A stretch of 10,964 nt of DNA, from the NCBI GenBank assembly GCA_007120815.1, contig SKMY01000167.1:1-10964 (forward strand). Direction: 5' to 3'. Below are positions 1 to 6,081 of this stretch, in pieces. The stretch comes from Syntrophomonadaceae bacterium. Its GTDB lineage: Bacteria > Bacillota_D > Dethiobacteria > DTU022 > UBA8154. A program made the translations under genes and the position numbers. Position 1 is the stretch's first letter. Each line of letters opens with the position of its first letter. Under the pieces are notes generated by a model. It saw only the letters and a program-made list of their open reading frames with translations, did not search any database and had not been told where the DNA came from.

Positions 1-321
1 GCCGGGGAGGTATCCTACGCCAATTATATTCCGGGCTGGTTTATGGCAGCGCACAAAAAAGAGGCACCGGAATACAACGAGAGAAATATGCTGGGCATTG
101 ATACCGGACAGGGGAAGATGCTGGTTATTCAGGTTGCCGGGCTTATTGCACGCAGAATTGTTTGCTGGATTAAGCCGGGGGACCAGGTGGACTCAGGTGC
201 CCGAATAGGCATGATCCGGTTTGGTTCATGTACAGAGATATTTTTCCCGCTGGAAGCCCGGTTGACTGTGAAAGAAGGTGATAAGGTTCGTGGAGGAGAA
301 ACTGTTTTGGGAGAGTTTTAA
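1..321 (+). CDS. psd: Phosphatidylserine decarboxylase, C-terminal part (5' end outside window)
   Basis: This is the C-terminal part of a pyruvoyl-dependent decarboxylase that converts phosphatidylserine to phosphatidylethanolamine at the membrane. The frame is open from base 1, so the start lies to the left. Visible family landmarks are the NER segment (bases 76-84), the run QVAGLIARRIVCWIKPGD, and the block GMIRFGS with the Gly-Ser pair at 223-228. In this family the proenzyme cuts itself between that Gly and Ser, and the Ser becomes the pyruvoyl group. About 30 residues follow the cleavage site, the usual size of the small alpha chain in the short prokaryotic form (type II-like, FGS in place of LGST). 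The stop overlaps the start of pssA, which makes the substrate precursor, so the two are almost certainly one operon. The missing N-terminus cannot be judged. Confidence 0.93.
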   Translation, partial: AGEVSYANYIPGWFMAAHKKEAPEYNERNMLGIDTGQGKMLVIQVAGLIARRIVCWIKPGDQVDSGARIGMIRFGSCTEIFFPLEARLTVKEGDKVRGGETVLGEF

Positions 322-1045
322 ACAGGGGTCTAAAAACAACATCCCCAACCTTTTTACACTGATGAACCTGCTGCTTGGGATGGTTGCCTTGCTTTATGCC
401 TTTGGCGGGCACTATGAATTAAGCGTATCCCTGATTTTTATCGCCATGGTCATGGATGGATTAGACGGTAAACTGGCGGTAAAGCTAAATGTCTGCAGTG
501 ACATGGGCAAGCAGCTGGATTCGTTGTGCGACCTGGTATCTTTTGGTGTTGTTCCGGCGGCGATACTGTACAGCTTGGCTCTACATGAATACGGCATTCT
601 TGGACTCATTTTAACCATTTTATTTCCTGCTGCCGGGGCCTTTCGACTGGCCCGCTTTAATGTGACGGTATCATCTGCCCCTGGTTTTACGGGTTTACCC
701 ATTACCATTGCCGGCGGTGCGCTGGCGTCCCTGGTTTTCCACGGGAGCCTGTACAGCACCTGGATGGCGCCATTATTTATCGGTGTCTTATCGGTCCTGA
801 TGGTCAGCCGGATCCCTTATCCTGCGGTTAAAAAAGGGCAGAACTTGAACATTTTCCTTTTCCTGCTTTTTTATTCCGCCGTGATCTGTTTTGTCGTATT
901 CATACTTGCCTGGAAAGAAATGGTGTTCTACGTGCTGGCCACCTATGTGACGTTCGGTCTGGTGAGCAGTGTATACCGGTTGCTGCGCAGGCAGGAAAAA
1001 CCGGCCATATCGCTTCCCTCGGGCGGAGAAGATATTGATTGCTAA
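290..1045 (+). CDS. pssA: CDP-diacylglycerol--serine O-phosphatidyltransferase
   Basis: This integral membrane enzyme joins serine to CDP-diacylglycerol to give phosphatidylserine, the substrate of the upstream psd product. The CDP-alcohol phosphatidyltransferase motif is clear: D56, D59-G60, A63, G73, D77 and D81 (numbered from the start used here) with normal spacing, followed by LVSFGVVPA. The Arg that normally follows A63 is Val (V64), which is unusual. Six or more hydrophobic segments cover residues about 25-225, and the 251-residue length is normal for the Gram-positive type. I chose GTG at 290 because AAAGAAGGTGAT (271-282), nearly a full anti-16S match, lies 7 bases before it. A GTG at 278 overlaps that site and is a poor choice. 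The gene overlaps psd by 32 bp, which suggests translational coupling. Confidence 0.92.
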   Translation: MEEKLFWESFKQGSKNNIPNLFTLMNLLLGMVALLYAFGGHYELSVSLIFIAMVMDGLDGKLAVKLNVCSDMGKQLDSLCDLVSFGVVPAAILYSLALHEYGILGLILTILFPAAGAFRLARFNVTVSSAPGFTGLPITIAGGALASLVFHGSLYSTWMAPLFIGVLSVLMVSRIPYPAVKKGQNLNIFLFLLFYSAVICFVVFILAWKEMVFYVLATYVTFGLVSSVYRLLRRQEKPAISLPSGGEDIDC

Positions 1046-1086
1046 AAAACGGTGCTGGATGTTTTCCTCGTGCTGTTGTGCTGTTT

Positions 1087-1109
1087 AAACCCTGGTTCCA
1101 GGGTTTTTT
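1087..1109 (+). terminator. Rho-independent terminator after psd-pssA
   Basis: The stem AAACCCTG (1087-1094) pairs with CAGGGTTT (1099-1106) over a four-base loop, and the T run continues to 1109. It ends the psd-pssA operon 41 bases after the stop. The protease start codon is only 35 bases further on, so some read-through, or attenuation at this hairpin, is plausible. Confidence 0.8.
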
Positions 1110-1144
1110 CTTTCATCCCGTTGCTAGCACCCGGAGGTCTTCTG

Positions 1145-1975
1145 ATGCATTCAAAGCGTGACTATCCCGATGAAAAAACAGCGGAAGAGCTCAATCGAAA
1201 GTATGGAGACGAGCCGCTGGAAACCGATGAACCGCTGCACAGGCGGCGCTTTCTGGCCATAAGGCTTGCTGCCCTCTTTGTTGTGCTGGTATTTTTAGTC
1301 TTTTCCATGGGCAGCCTGCTGCAGGTGTGGCCGGCCTTAGATATTTTAAGCGAATCCAGGGAGTTAAGTGAAGATCCGGTTGTTCAAGAGCTGAGAAAGT
1401 CCGTGGTGAACATTCGCGTTTTAACCCAGGGTTCTGGGGGTGCTCTGAGCGGAACCCGGGGCGGAACGGGTTTCAACATAAACCCTGACGGGCTGATCAT
1501 TACCAACCGCCATGTCCTGGAGGATGCCCGAATGGTTTTTGTTTTGTTTCCCGGCCACGGCATTTTCCAGGTGACCGGTTGGGCAGAACACGCCAGTGTG
1601 GACCTGGCCGCTGTAACAATCGATGGGAATGACCTTCCTACCGCGCAACTGAGCACCGGGAGCCTTTCCGATGCAGGAGATGAAGTCCTGATCATTGGGA
1701 ACCCCCTGGGTTTTTCCCGGGTGGCTGCCCGCGGCCAGGTTGAGGGTTACCGTCACTACAGCCCGGGAGCGGAAGAACGCGCCATGGTCGTATCGGCACC
1801 CATTCACCCGGGAAGCAGCGGAAGCCCGGTGTTTAATTCCGGCGGAAAGGTTGTCGGGGTTGTTTTTGCATCAATTATGGGAGGCGACGGTGAAGAAGGC
1901 CGGGGGCTTTGTGTGCCGCTGGACCGACTGCAAGACTTCGTACATGCCTTATACAGCAATGCGTCAGGCATTTAA
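1145..1975 (+). CDS. Membrane-anchored trypsin-like serine protease (HtrA-like, no PDZ)
   Basis: This is a predicted surface serine protease of 276 residues in the S1C/trypsin-like fold. A charged cytoplasmic head (about 1-38) is followed by one membrane helix (about 39-57), a short linker, and a protease domain from about 80 to 270. The triad is H123 (TNRHV), D153 (SVDLAAV) and S225 (GSSGSPVF, the GNSGGP equivalent). The oxyanion region and the substrate strand GKVVGVVFA follow as in HtrA proteins. It stops after the protease domain, so the C-terminal PDZ domain of true HtrA/DegP is absent. I chose ATG 1145 because GGAGGT (1133-1138) lies 6 bases upstream. An in-frame GTG at 1052 would add 31 residues across the terminator hairpin and is rejected. 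The natural substrate cannot be told from sequence; a role in envelope quality control is inference. Confidence 0.87.
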   Translation: MHSKRDYPDEKTAEELNRKYGDEPLETDEPLHRRRFLAIRLAALFVVLVFLVFSMGSLLQVWPALDILSESRELSEDPVVQELRKSVVNIRVLTQGSGGALSGTRGGTGFNINPDGLIITNRHVLEDARMVFVLFPGHGIFQVTGWAEHASVDLAAVTIDGNDLPTAQLSTGSLSDAGDEVLIIGNPLGFSRVAARGQVEGYRHYSPGAEERAMVVSAPIHPGSSGSPVFNSGGKVVGVVFASIMGGDGEEGRGLCVPLDRLQDFVHALYSNASGI

Positions 1976-1995
1976 CATTTAAATGGCTTTTTCGT
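1969..1995 (+). terminator. Weak AT-rich terminator-like hairpin after the protease gene
   Basis: CATTTA (1969-1974) pairs with TAAATG (1980-1985) over a five-base loop that includes the end of the stop codon, and a T-rich stretch follows. The stem is short and AT-rich, so function is doubtful. Confidence 0.3.
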
Positions 1996-2141
1996 TTTCC
2001 CCGGTATCGCCCGGTTTATCTTCGCGGAAAATCCCCCTGGTGTGGCCCTAAAGGGTCGCGGCGGTTAGTAAGAAAAAAATGGCGTTACCGCTTCAGCCGG
2101 TATCGCGGGTCCGGTTGCTCAATATAAATTATTATTTATTT

Positions 2142-2170
2142 TTGCAGGGGCTTTAATCGTGTATATAGAA
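2142..2170 (+). promoter_or_regulatory. Possible sigma-A promoter for the SUF-like operon
   Basis: TTGCAG (2142-2147) is separated by 17 bases from TAGAAT (2165-2170). The -10 matches five of six consensus positions and the -35 only three. It is the best candidate in the AT-rich stretch and would give a leader of about 160 bases that contains the hairpin-repeat copy. Confidence 0.35.
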
Positions 2171-2211
2171 TATTAAGATAACCGGGTTACTGCTCAGGGC
2201 TATTTGTAAGC

Positions 2212-2266
2212 GAAGCTGCGGGGACGGTTCTGGCGCTTCCAGAGCAGAGCGGAGACCCTAGGGAAG
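2212..2266 (+). repeat. Diverged copy of the GGGGACGGTTCTGG hairpin repeat
   Basis: The core GGGGACGGTTCTGG (2220-2233) is identical to bases 9770-9783. It is followed by CGCTTCC, a GAGC/AGAGC variant of the GTAGCGAAGC segment, and GCGGAGAC, in the same order as the units at 9661 and 9761. The surrounding bases differ at several positions and the right-hand inverted arm is not clearly kept, so this looks like an older, decayed copy. It lies in the leader of the SufC-like gene. Confidence 0.7.
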
Positions 2267-2335
2267 ATGGACATTCCTGTTTTTGGAGGTGTGTCCCGAG
2301 CCAGGCAAAAGAGATGATTAGAAGGGAGAGTACGT

Positions 2336-3082
2336 ATGCTTACACTGGAAAATGTGGGTCTTACCCTGAATGTTGACGAACAGAAAATTCGGATACTGGA
2401 CAATATTAATCTGAGTTTTGAAAAAGGAAAAATGTATGCGCTGACCGGTCCTAACGGAAGCGGAAAATCCTCCATAGCCCGGGTGATTATGGGCATTCAT
2501 CAGCCTACCTCAGGTCAGGTGAGCTTCCAGGGGGAGGATATCAGCCGGCTTTCTGTAACGGAACGGGCAAGGCGGGGTTTCGGCTATGCCTTCCAGCATC
2601 CGGCGCGGTTTAAAGGGTTAAAAGTTCAGGATCTGATTGAAGTGGCACTGAAGCATGGTGACCTGGCGGATTGTGTTTGCTTGCGTAAGATAGGTCTTTG
2701 TCCCGATGATTACCTGGGGCGGGCCCTGGACAGCAGCCTTTCAGGCGGCGAAATCAAGCGGATTGAAATTGCCACGATTTTAGCCCAGAACCCCAGGATA
2801 AGGATTTTTGATGAACCGGAAGCGGGAATCGACCTGTGGAGCTTTGAGCAGTTAATTGATGTGATCGGAGAAAGCCATGGCCCGGAAAGCATCACGATCA
2901 TCATTTCCCACCAGGAAAAAATACTCAACATGGTGGACGAAATTGTGCTCGTGGTAGATGGCGGCATCGACATGAAAGGCTCTTGTGACCAGGTCTGGCC
3001 TAAAATCCGTGACAGCGCAACCTGTATTTGTAAGCAGAACTGTAAAAAGGCGGGTGAAATATATGCTGACTGCCCTCGATAA
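2336..3082 (+). CDS. sufC: SufC-like ABC ATPase of a minimal SUF-type iron-sulfur system
   Basis: This soluble ABC ATPase is expected to drive iron-sulfur cluster assembly on the scaffold encoded by the next gene. Its 248 residues match normal SufC length. Visible motifs are Walker A GPNGSGKS (38-45), the Q-loop in YAFQHP (Q87), the signature LSGGE (135-139), Walker B with D159-E160, a D-loop AGID, and the switch histidine H192. The YAFQHPARFKG stretch and the signature without a glutamine are SufC-like rather than importer-like. The protein is unusually rich in Cys: C113, C115 and C122 in the helical region, and C230, C232, C236 and C246 in the tail. GAAGGGAG lies 7 bases before the ATG. No SufS, SufU or SufD gene follows, which fits the two-protein SMS (SmsCB) arrangement. 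An unrelated transporter ATPase is unlikely given the downstream SufB-like gene. Confidence 0.87.
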   Translation: MLTLENVGLTLNVDEQKIRILDNINLSFEKGKMYALTGPNGSGKSSIARVIMGIHQPTSGQVSFQGEDISRLSVTERARRGFGYAFQHPARFKGLKVQDLIEVALKHGDLADCVCLRKIGLCPDDYLGRALDSSLSGGEIKRIEIATILAQNPRIRIFDEPEAGIDLWSFEQLIDVIGESHGPESITIIISHQEKILNMVDEIVLVVDGGIDMKGSCDQVWPKIRDSATCICKQNCKKAGEIYADCPR

Positions 3083-3980
3083 AAAACTCTTAAAAGAAGT
3101 CGCGGATCTGCACGATAAACCTTCCGGGGCATTCAATATCAGAAAAGATGGCAAAGGGCTTGACCGGCGCTCTGTTCCCGGGATAGAGATTTCCCCCAAG
3201 AAAGACAAGCCGGGGATCGATGTGATCGTGGAGCCGGGTGTCTCGGGAACCGTGCATATCCCGGTAATACTGACGTCTTCTGATTTGCAAGACCTGGTAT
3301 ATAATACCATCGAAATCGGTGAAGGAGCCGATATTCTGCTGGTGGCAGGGTGCGGCATTCATAACCCGGGCGATCAAACGGCCCAGCATGACGGTATCCA
3401 TGAAGTCAATGTTCGACGAAATGCCAGGCTGCGCTATGTTGAAAAGCACTTTGGTGAAGGCCAAGGCAGCGGCAAGCGCGTATTAAACCCTAAGACGGTT
3501 CTTTCACTGGAAGAAGGGGCCTATGCTGAATTGGAGCTGGTGCAGATACGGGGGGTTGACACAACGACCCGGGTAACAGAAGTCAACATTGCAGCGGGCG
3601 GGCAGCTGTTTATGTTCGAGCGCTTGTTAACCGATGAAGAGCAGTTCGCAGAGTCGGCAATGGTTGTAAAGCTGCTGGGTGAAGGCGGCGCGGCCAGGAT
3701 TGTATCGCGCTCCGTGGCCCAGGGAAAGTCGCGTCAAATCTTCAAACCCCAGCTCATTGCCTACGCTCATGCCAGGGGCCATGTTGAATGTGATTCCATT
3801 ATTATGGACCAGGCAGTCGTTCGTTCTATACCCGAAATATGGGCGGAACACGCCGAAGCAGAATTGGTCCATGAAGCAGCCATAGGAAAGATAGCCGGTG
3901 AACAATTAATGAAGCTGATGGCCCTGGGACTGACCCCGGAAGAAGCAGAAGAAAAAATTATCAGCGGGTTTTTAACCTAA
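3063..3980 (+). CDS. sufB: Short SufB/SufD-family iron-sulfur assembly scaffold (SmsB-like)
   Basis: This is a beta-helix SufBD-core protein, the probable scaffold partner of the SufC-like ATPase. At 305 residues it is far shorter than classical SufB (about 470-495) and lacks the long N-terminal domain. The C-terminal core is recognisable: C243 in HVECDS aligns with E. coli SufB C405, a proposed cluster or persulfide residue. H270-E271 in LVHEA align with the last two positions of the SufB E-H-E triplet, with Val (269) in place of the first Glu. The ending resembles the SufB tail with EAEEKIISGF. I chose ATG 3063, which overlaps sufC by 20 bp and is preceded by AAAGGCGGGTGA, so coupling is likely. 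An upstream in-frame start at 2985 lies deep inside sufC and has no ribosome site. Assignment to SufB rather than SufD rests on the Cys and His-Glu positions. Confidence 0.85.
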   Translation: MLTALDKKLLKEVADLHDKPSGAFNIRKDGKGLDRRSVPGIEISPKKDKPGIDVIVEPGVSGTVHIPVILTSSDLQDLVYNTIEIGEGADILLVAGCGIHNPGDQTAQHDGIHEVNVRRNARLRYVEKHFGEGQGSGKRVLNPKTVLSLEEGAYAELELVQIRGVDTTTRVTEVNIAAGGQLFMFERLLTDEEQFAESAMVVKLLGEGGAARIVSRSVAQGKSRQIFKPQLIAYAHARGHVECDSIIMDQAVVRSIPEIWAEHAEAELVHEAAIGKIAGEQLMKLMALGLTPEEAEEKIISGFLT

Positions 3981-4001
3981 AGAAAAGGGAGTTTTAACAA
4001 C

Positions 4002-4307
4002 ATGGATTCCCAGGAGTGGGCAGCTTACTGTTCAGACTGCAATAAATGGTTAAACCGAAAAGACGGCACAAAAGAAGATATGCTGATTGTTACATACCAA
4101 CACTTGAAAGAGTCCACTTTTCGCAAGCACCTGGTCTATATTGGCTATCGGATTGATAGCTCAACACCACACAGCAATTACCTGGCTTTTCGTTTCAACC
4201 ATCGTGTTGGACAAGTTGCCGACCTGATGGACGCCCCCGGCACCCAGGAAGATAAAATCCGTCATGTCCTTCAAAAAATTGAATGCCTGGAAAATCGAAC
4301 GTCCTAA
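4002..4307 (+). CDS. Unrecognised 101-residue protein with CxxC, in the SUF-like operon
   Basis: I do not recognise this family. It has an N-terminal CxxC (C10, C13, in CSDCNKW), a third Cys at 94 (IECLEN), no signal peptide and no membrane segment, so it should be cytoplasmic. The middle (about 30-70) alternates short hydrophobic and charged stretches, with several aromatic residues and histidines (H34, H43, H57, H67). The C-terminal 25 residues look helical. AAGGGAG ends 10 bases before the ATG, and the gene begins 21 bases after the scaffold stop with no terminator between, so it should be co-transcribed. Context suggests a small accessory protein of iron-sulfur assembly, possibly a metal or sulfur carrier, but that is inference from position and cysteines only. 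Confidence 0.7.
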   Translation: MDSQEWAAYCSDCNKWLNRKDGTKEDMLIVTYQHLKESTFRKHLVYIGYRIDSSTPHSNYLAFRFNHRVGQVADLMDAPGTQEDKIRHVLQKIECLENRTS

Positions 4308-4364
4308 AAGGGATAAATGTTTGATGCCTGTTAGAAATCAGATCAAGAAAAGGAGGTGTTTTAT

Positions 4365-4430
4365 ATGGCGGCAAGAATTCGGTTCCTGGTACCGCGTGTA
4401 GCAAACTGCGGTCAGGGAGCAGGTATATAG
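4365..4430 (+). CDS. Candidate 21-residue micro-ORF with near-perfect ribosome binding site
   Basis: An ATG at 4365 follows AAAAGGAGGTG (4348-4358) by 6 bases, one of the best ribosome binding sites in the window. The frame codes for 21 residues with one Cys (position 15, in VANCGQGAG) and several basic residues, and ends in TAG. It begins 57 bases after the 101-residue gene and is followed by a hairpin with a T-rich tail. It could be a real small protein, a leader peptide with nothing left to regulate, or the remaining start of a gene lost by deletion. No family is recognised. Confidence 0.4.
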   Translation: MAARIRFLVPRVANCGQGAGI

Positions 4431-4434
4431 CCCT

Positions 4435-4465
4435 GGGCATGGCGCTAAACTGCCCTTTATTTTAT
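4435..4465 (+). terminator. Probable terminator of the SUF-like operon
   Basis: GGGCA (4435-4439) pairs with TGCCC (4451-4455) over an 11-base loop and is followed by TTTATTTTATTT. The stem is short, but the tail and its position between converging genes favour termination. Confidence 0.45.
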
Positions 4466-5677
4466 TTACTTCAATGACCCCTCGGGACAGAAAAGGGCCT
4501 GGGGGTAGAGTTTTGGATTTTTAAATACTAAAAAATCGGGTTTTACGGCAAGCCAGCAGGGCTGCTTTCCAACTTCAATGGTGCCCAACTCATGGGATAG
4601 CCCCAGCAGAGAAGCGCCGTTTTTTGTTGCACTTTCCAGGATAGCGTGCGGTGGTAAGCCGGCCTTTTCAAAAAACATCAGTTCCTCGTAATAACCTTTA
4701 TCCCAGGAAACCCCCGGAGAGCCGGCATCTGTCCCTACTCCCAAAGTAACACCATATGCATGTGCCCGGGCCATCATACTTAACTGCTGCTCTACGGCCT
4801 GCCGGGCGATATCTGCTTTTTTTCCTTCACCCCGGGCAGCAAAACGCTCTGCCAGGGCAGCCATAGGTGCAACGGTTGGAACCCAGGCAACCCTTTTGTC
4901 TGCCATTCCTTTCAGGGATTCGTCGGTTACATAGTAACCGTGTTCAATGGTATGCGCACCGGCACCAACAGCCACCTGGATCGCCCGGTCCGAACTGGCA
5001 TGGACCATCACCGGCAACCCGTGTTTCCGGGCCGTGCTCACGATGAAAGCCATTTCTTGTTCATTAAACTGTACAGGGCCGACGCTTCCGGGGTTGTTCA
5101 GGCTGACCAGGCCGGATAAAACAACTTTGACCTGGTTTGTCCCCATTTTTTTCAGCCGCCTGATGATCGTTTCCGCCTGGGACACATTCGTAATTCCGTA
5201 TTCCCCAAGCTTCATGCCGTAGTGGCCCTGGCGGAAAATTGCTTGTCCGGTCGTAACAATATAGGGCAAGGGGGACTGATTGTTCCTCTTGGCGTAGGAT
5301 TGATACGCCCAGGCGCTGTTGTAGTGGTCGCTGCCATCCCGCACCGCAACGATCCCGGCGTGTAACATATTCTCCAGGCGGCTTTGAATCAGGTGATAAG
5401 GAGCCGGCCCGTTAAACCCATTAAACCCGTTTATCCCGTCCAGTACCAGGTGAACGTGGCAGTCGATAAACGCCGGGATTAACAGCTGTTCATCGGGCAC
5501 CTGTATCAGGTCCCAACCTGACTCGGCTGTGACCGGTGCCTTGGGTTTCACTTGCTCCACGGCCACCACCGTGTTATTTTTGACTTTCACAACCACCTGA
5601 CGGGGTTTTTGGCCGGGACCCGCTACTGAAGCAGCCACGATGGTGCCGGCATTCCTCGCAAAAGTGTACCTTTGCAT
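4466..5677 (-). CDS. Metal-dependent amidohydrolase (imidazolonepropionase/prolidase-like)
   Basis: This is a cytoplasmic hydrolase of the amidohydrolase superfamily, 403 residues. The metal-binding set is complete: H74 and H76 in FIDCHVHL, K184 in QVKVVLSG (the position of the carboxylated lysine), H226 in VMVHASS, H246 in HTIEHGYY, and D317 in GVGTDAGS. The N-terminal 65 residues and the last 35 form the usual beta-sandwich halves, so the length is normal. The closest types are the HutI-like and Xaa-Pro dipeptidase-like amidohydrolases of the imidazolonepropionase-related group; substrate cannot be named. A short NGFNGFNG run lies just after the first metal site. AAAGGA (5685-5690 on the opposite strand) lies 7 bases before the ATG. 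It is a single gene, convergent with the SUF-like operon and divergent from the dehydrogenase. Confidence 0.9.
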   Translation of the reverse strand: MQRYTFARNAGTIVAASVAGPGQKPRQVVVKVKNNTVVAVEQVKPKAPVTAESGWDLIQVPDEQLLIPAFIDCHVHLVLDGINGFNGFNGPAPYHLIQSRLENMLHAGIVAVRDGSDHYNSAWAYQSYAKRNNQSPLPYIVTTGQAIFRQGHYGMKLGEYGITNVSQAETIIRRLKKMGTNQVKVVLSGLVSLNNPGSVGPVQFNEQEMAFIVSTARKHGLPVMVHASSDRAIQVAVGAGAHTIEHGYYVTDESLKGMADKRVAWVPTVAPMAALAERFAARGEGKKADIARQAVEQQLSMMARAHAYGVTLGVGTDAGSPGVSWDKGYYEELMFFEKAGLPPHAILESATKNGASLLGLSHELGTIEVGKQPCWLAVKPDFLVFKNPKLYPQALFCPEGSLK

Positions 5678-5795
5678 ATTCCAATCCTTTCCCAGGTGAC
5701 AAAGGAGACCGTTCTCCTGTCACCCTCCCTTTACACAGAAATAACAGAAATACGGATAACTCAAAACGAAACGAAAACTTCAATTCTCCAACACT

Positions 5796-5804
5796 ATTTT
5801 ATCA
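5796..5804 (-). promoter_or_regulatory. Possible extended -10 promoter for the amidohydrolase
   Basis: Read on the minus strand, TGATAAAAT matches the extended -10 form TGnTATAAT with one mismatch. No convincing -35 hexamer is found, and a hairpin lies where it would be. Initiation here would give a leader of about 110 bases. Confidence 0.3.
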
Positions 5805-5854
5805 TGAAATAAGGGCTGCGCTACAGCCCATTGAAAAACGATTCTATAAAAACG

Positions 5855-5933
5855 TTGTAACGGCGCGGGGGCTATTTGCAGCTTCACGGTGTGAGCGGGA
5901 CAATAAAAAGGCTGAGCAGCCTACCCGTTACAA
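5855..5933. repeat. 9-bp inverted repeat enclosing a possible structured RNA
   Basis: TTGTAACGG (5855-5863) and CCGTTACAA (5925-5933) are perfect inverted arms 61 bases apart. Inside is a small hairpin AGGCT-GAGC-AGCCT (5909-5922), which on the minus strand is followed by a T run. The closed-helix layout resembles a structured leader or a small decayed repeat. No known riboswitch core is recognised. Confidence 0.4.
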
Positions 5934-5953
5934 AACTTTATTTTTTGAAACTA

Positions 5954-5982
5954 TTGAAGGGGTTCACTATTTCGTGTAAAAT
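5954..5982 (+). promoter_or_regulatory. Probable sigma-A promoter for the short-chain dehydrogenase
   Basis: TTGAAG (5954-5959) is separated by 17 bases from TAAAAT (5977-5982). The hexamers match the consensus at four and five of six positions. Transcription would begin near 5989, giving a leader of about 90 bases. Confidence 0.55.
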
Positions 5983-6081
5983 ATGACAGACGTTTTTTAA
6001 TCAGGGGGCAGCCGGTATATCAAAATCCTGGCGCCATTTGCCCGGTTGATTTTGAGCTAAGAGAAAGGAAGGTGAAAGAAC

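Larger units (their letters stand above)
1976..2335. other. 360-bp intergenic region upstream of the SUF-like operon
   Basis: No gene is seen here. The left half (1986-2115) is GC-rich and carries a 10-bp direct repeat CCGGTATCGC at 2001-2010 and 2097-2106, 96 bp apart, with no recognised function. An AT-rich segment (2120-2180) holds a possible promoter. A diverged hairpin-repeat copy occupies about 2212-2266, and the ribosome binding site GAAGGGAG (2321-2328) closes the region. Confidence 0.6.
5678..6081. other. 404-bp divergent control region between amidohydrolase and dehydrogenase
   Basis: No gene is seen. From left to right it contains the amidohydrolase leader, an extended -10 element on the minus strand (5796-5804), and a hairpin GGGCTG/CAGCCC (5813-5829). 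Next come a 9-bp inverted repeat enclosing a compact, GC-rich segment (5855-5933), a promoter on the plus strand (5954-5982), and an 8-bp inverted repeat TCAAAATC/GATTTTGA (6020-6027 and 6048-6055) in the dehydrogenase leader. Confidence 0.6.

Noticed and set aside
278..289. Upstream GTG start for pssA
   Set aside because: It lies inside the AAAGAAGGTGAT ribosome site that correctly serves the GTG at 290.
1052..1144. 31-residue N-terminal extension of the protease
   Set aside because: It spans a terminator hairpin, while ATG 1145 has a well-placed GGAGGT.
4439..4453. 12-base match GCGCTAAACTGC shared with 9613-9624
   Set aside because: A match of this length is expected by chance in about 11 kb, and the flanks differ.
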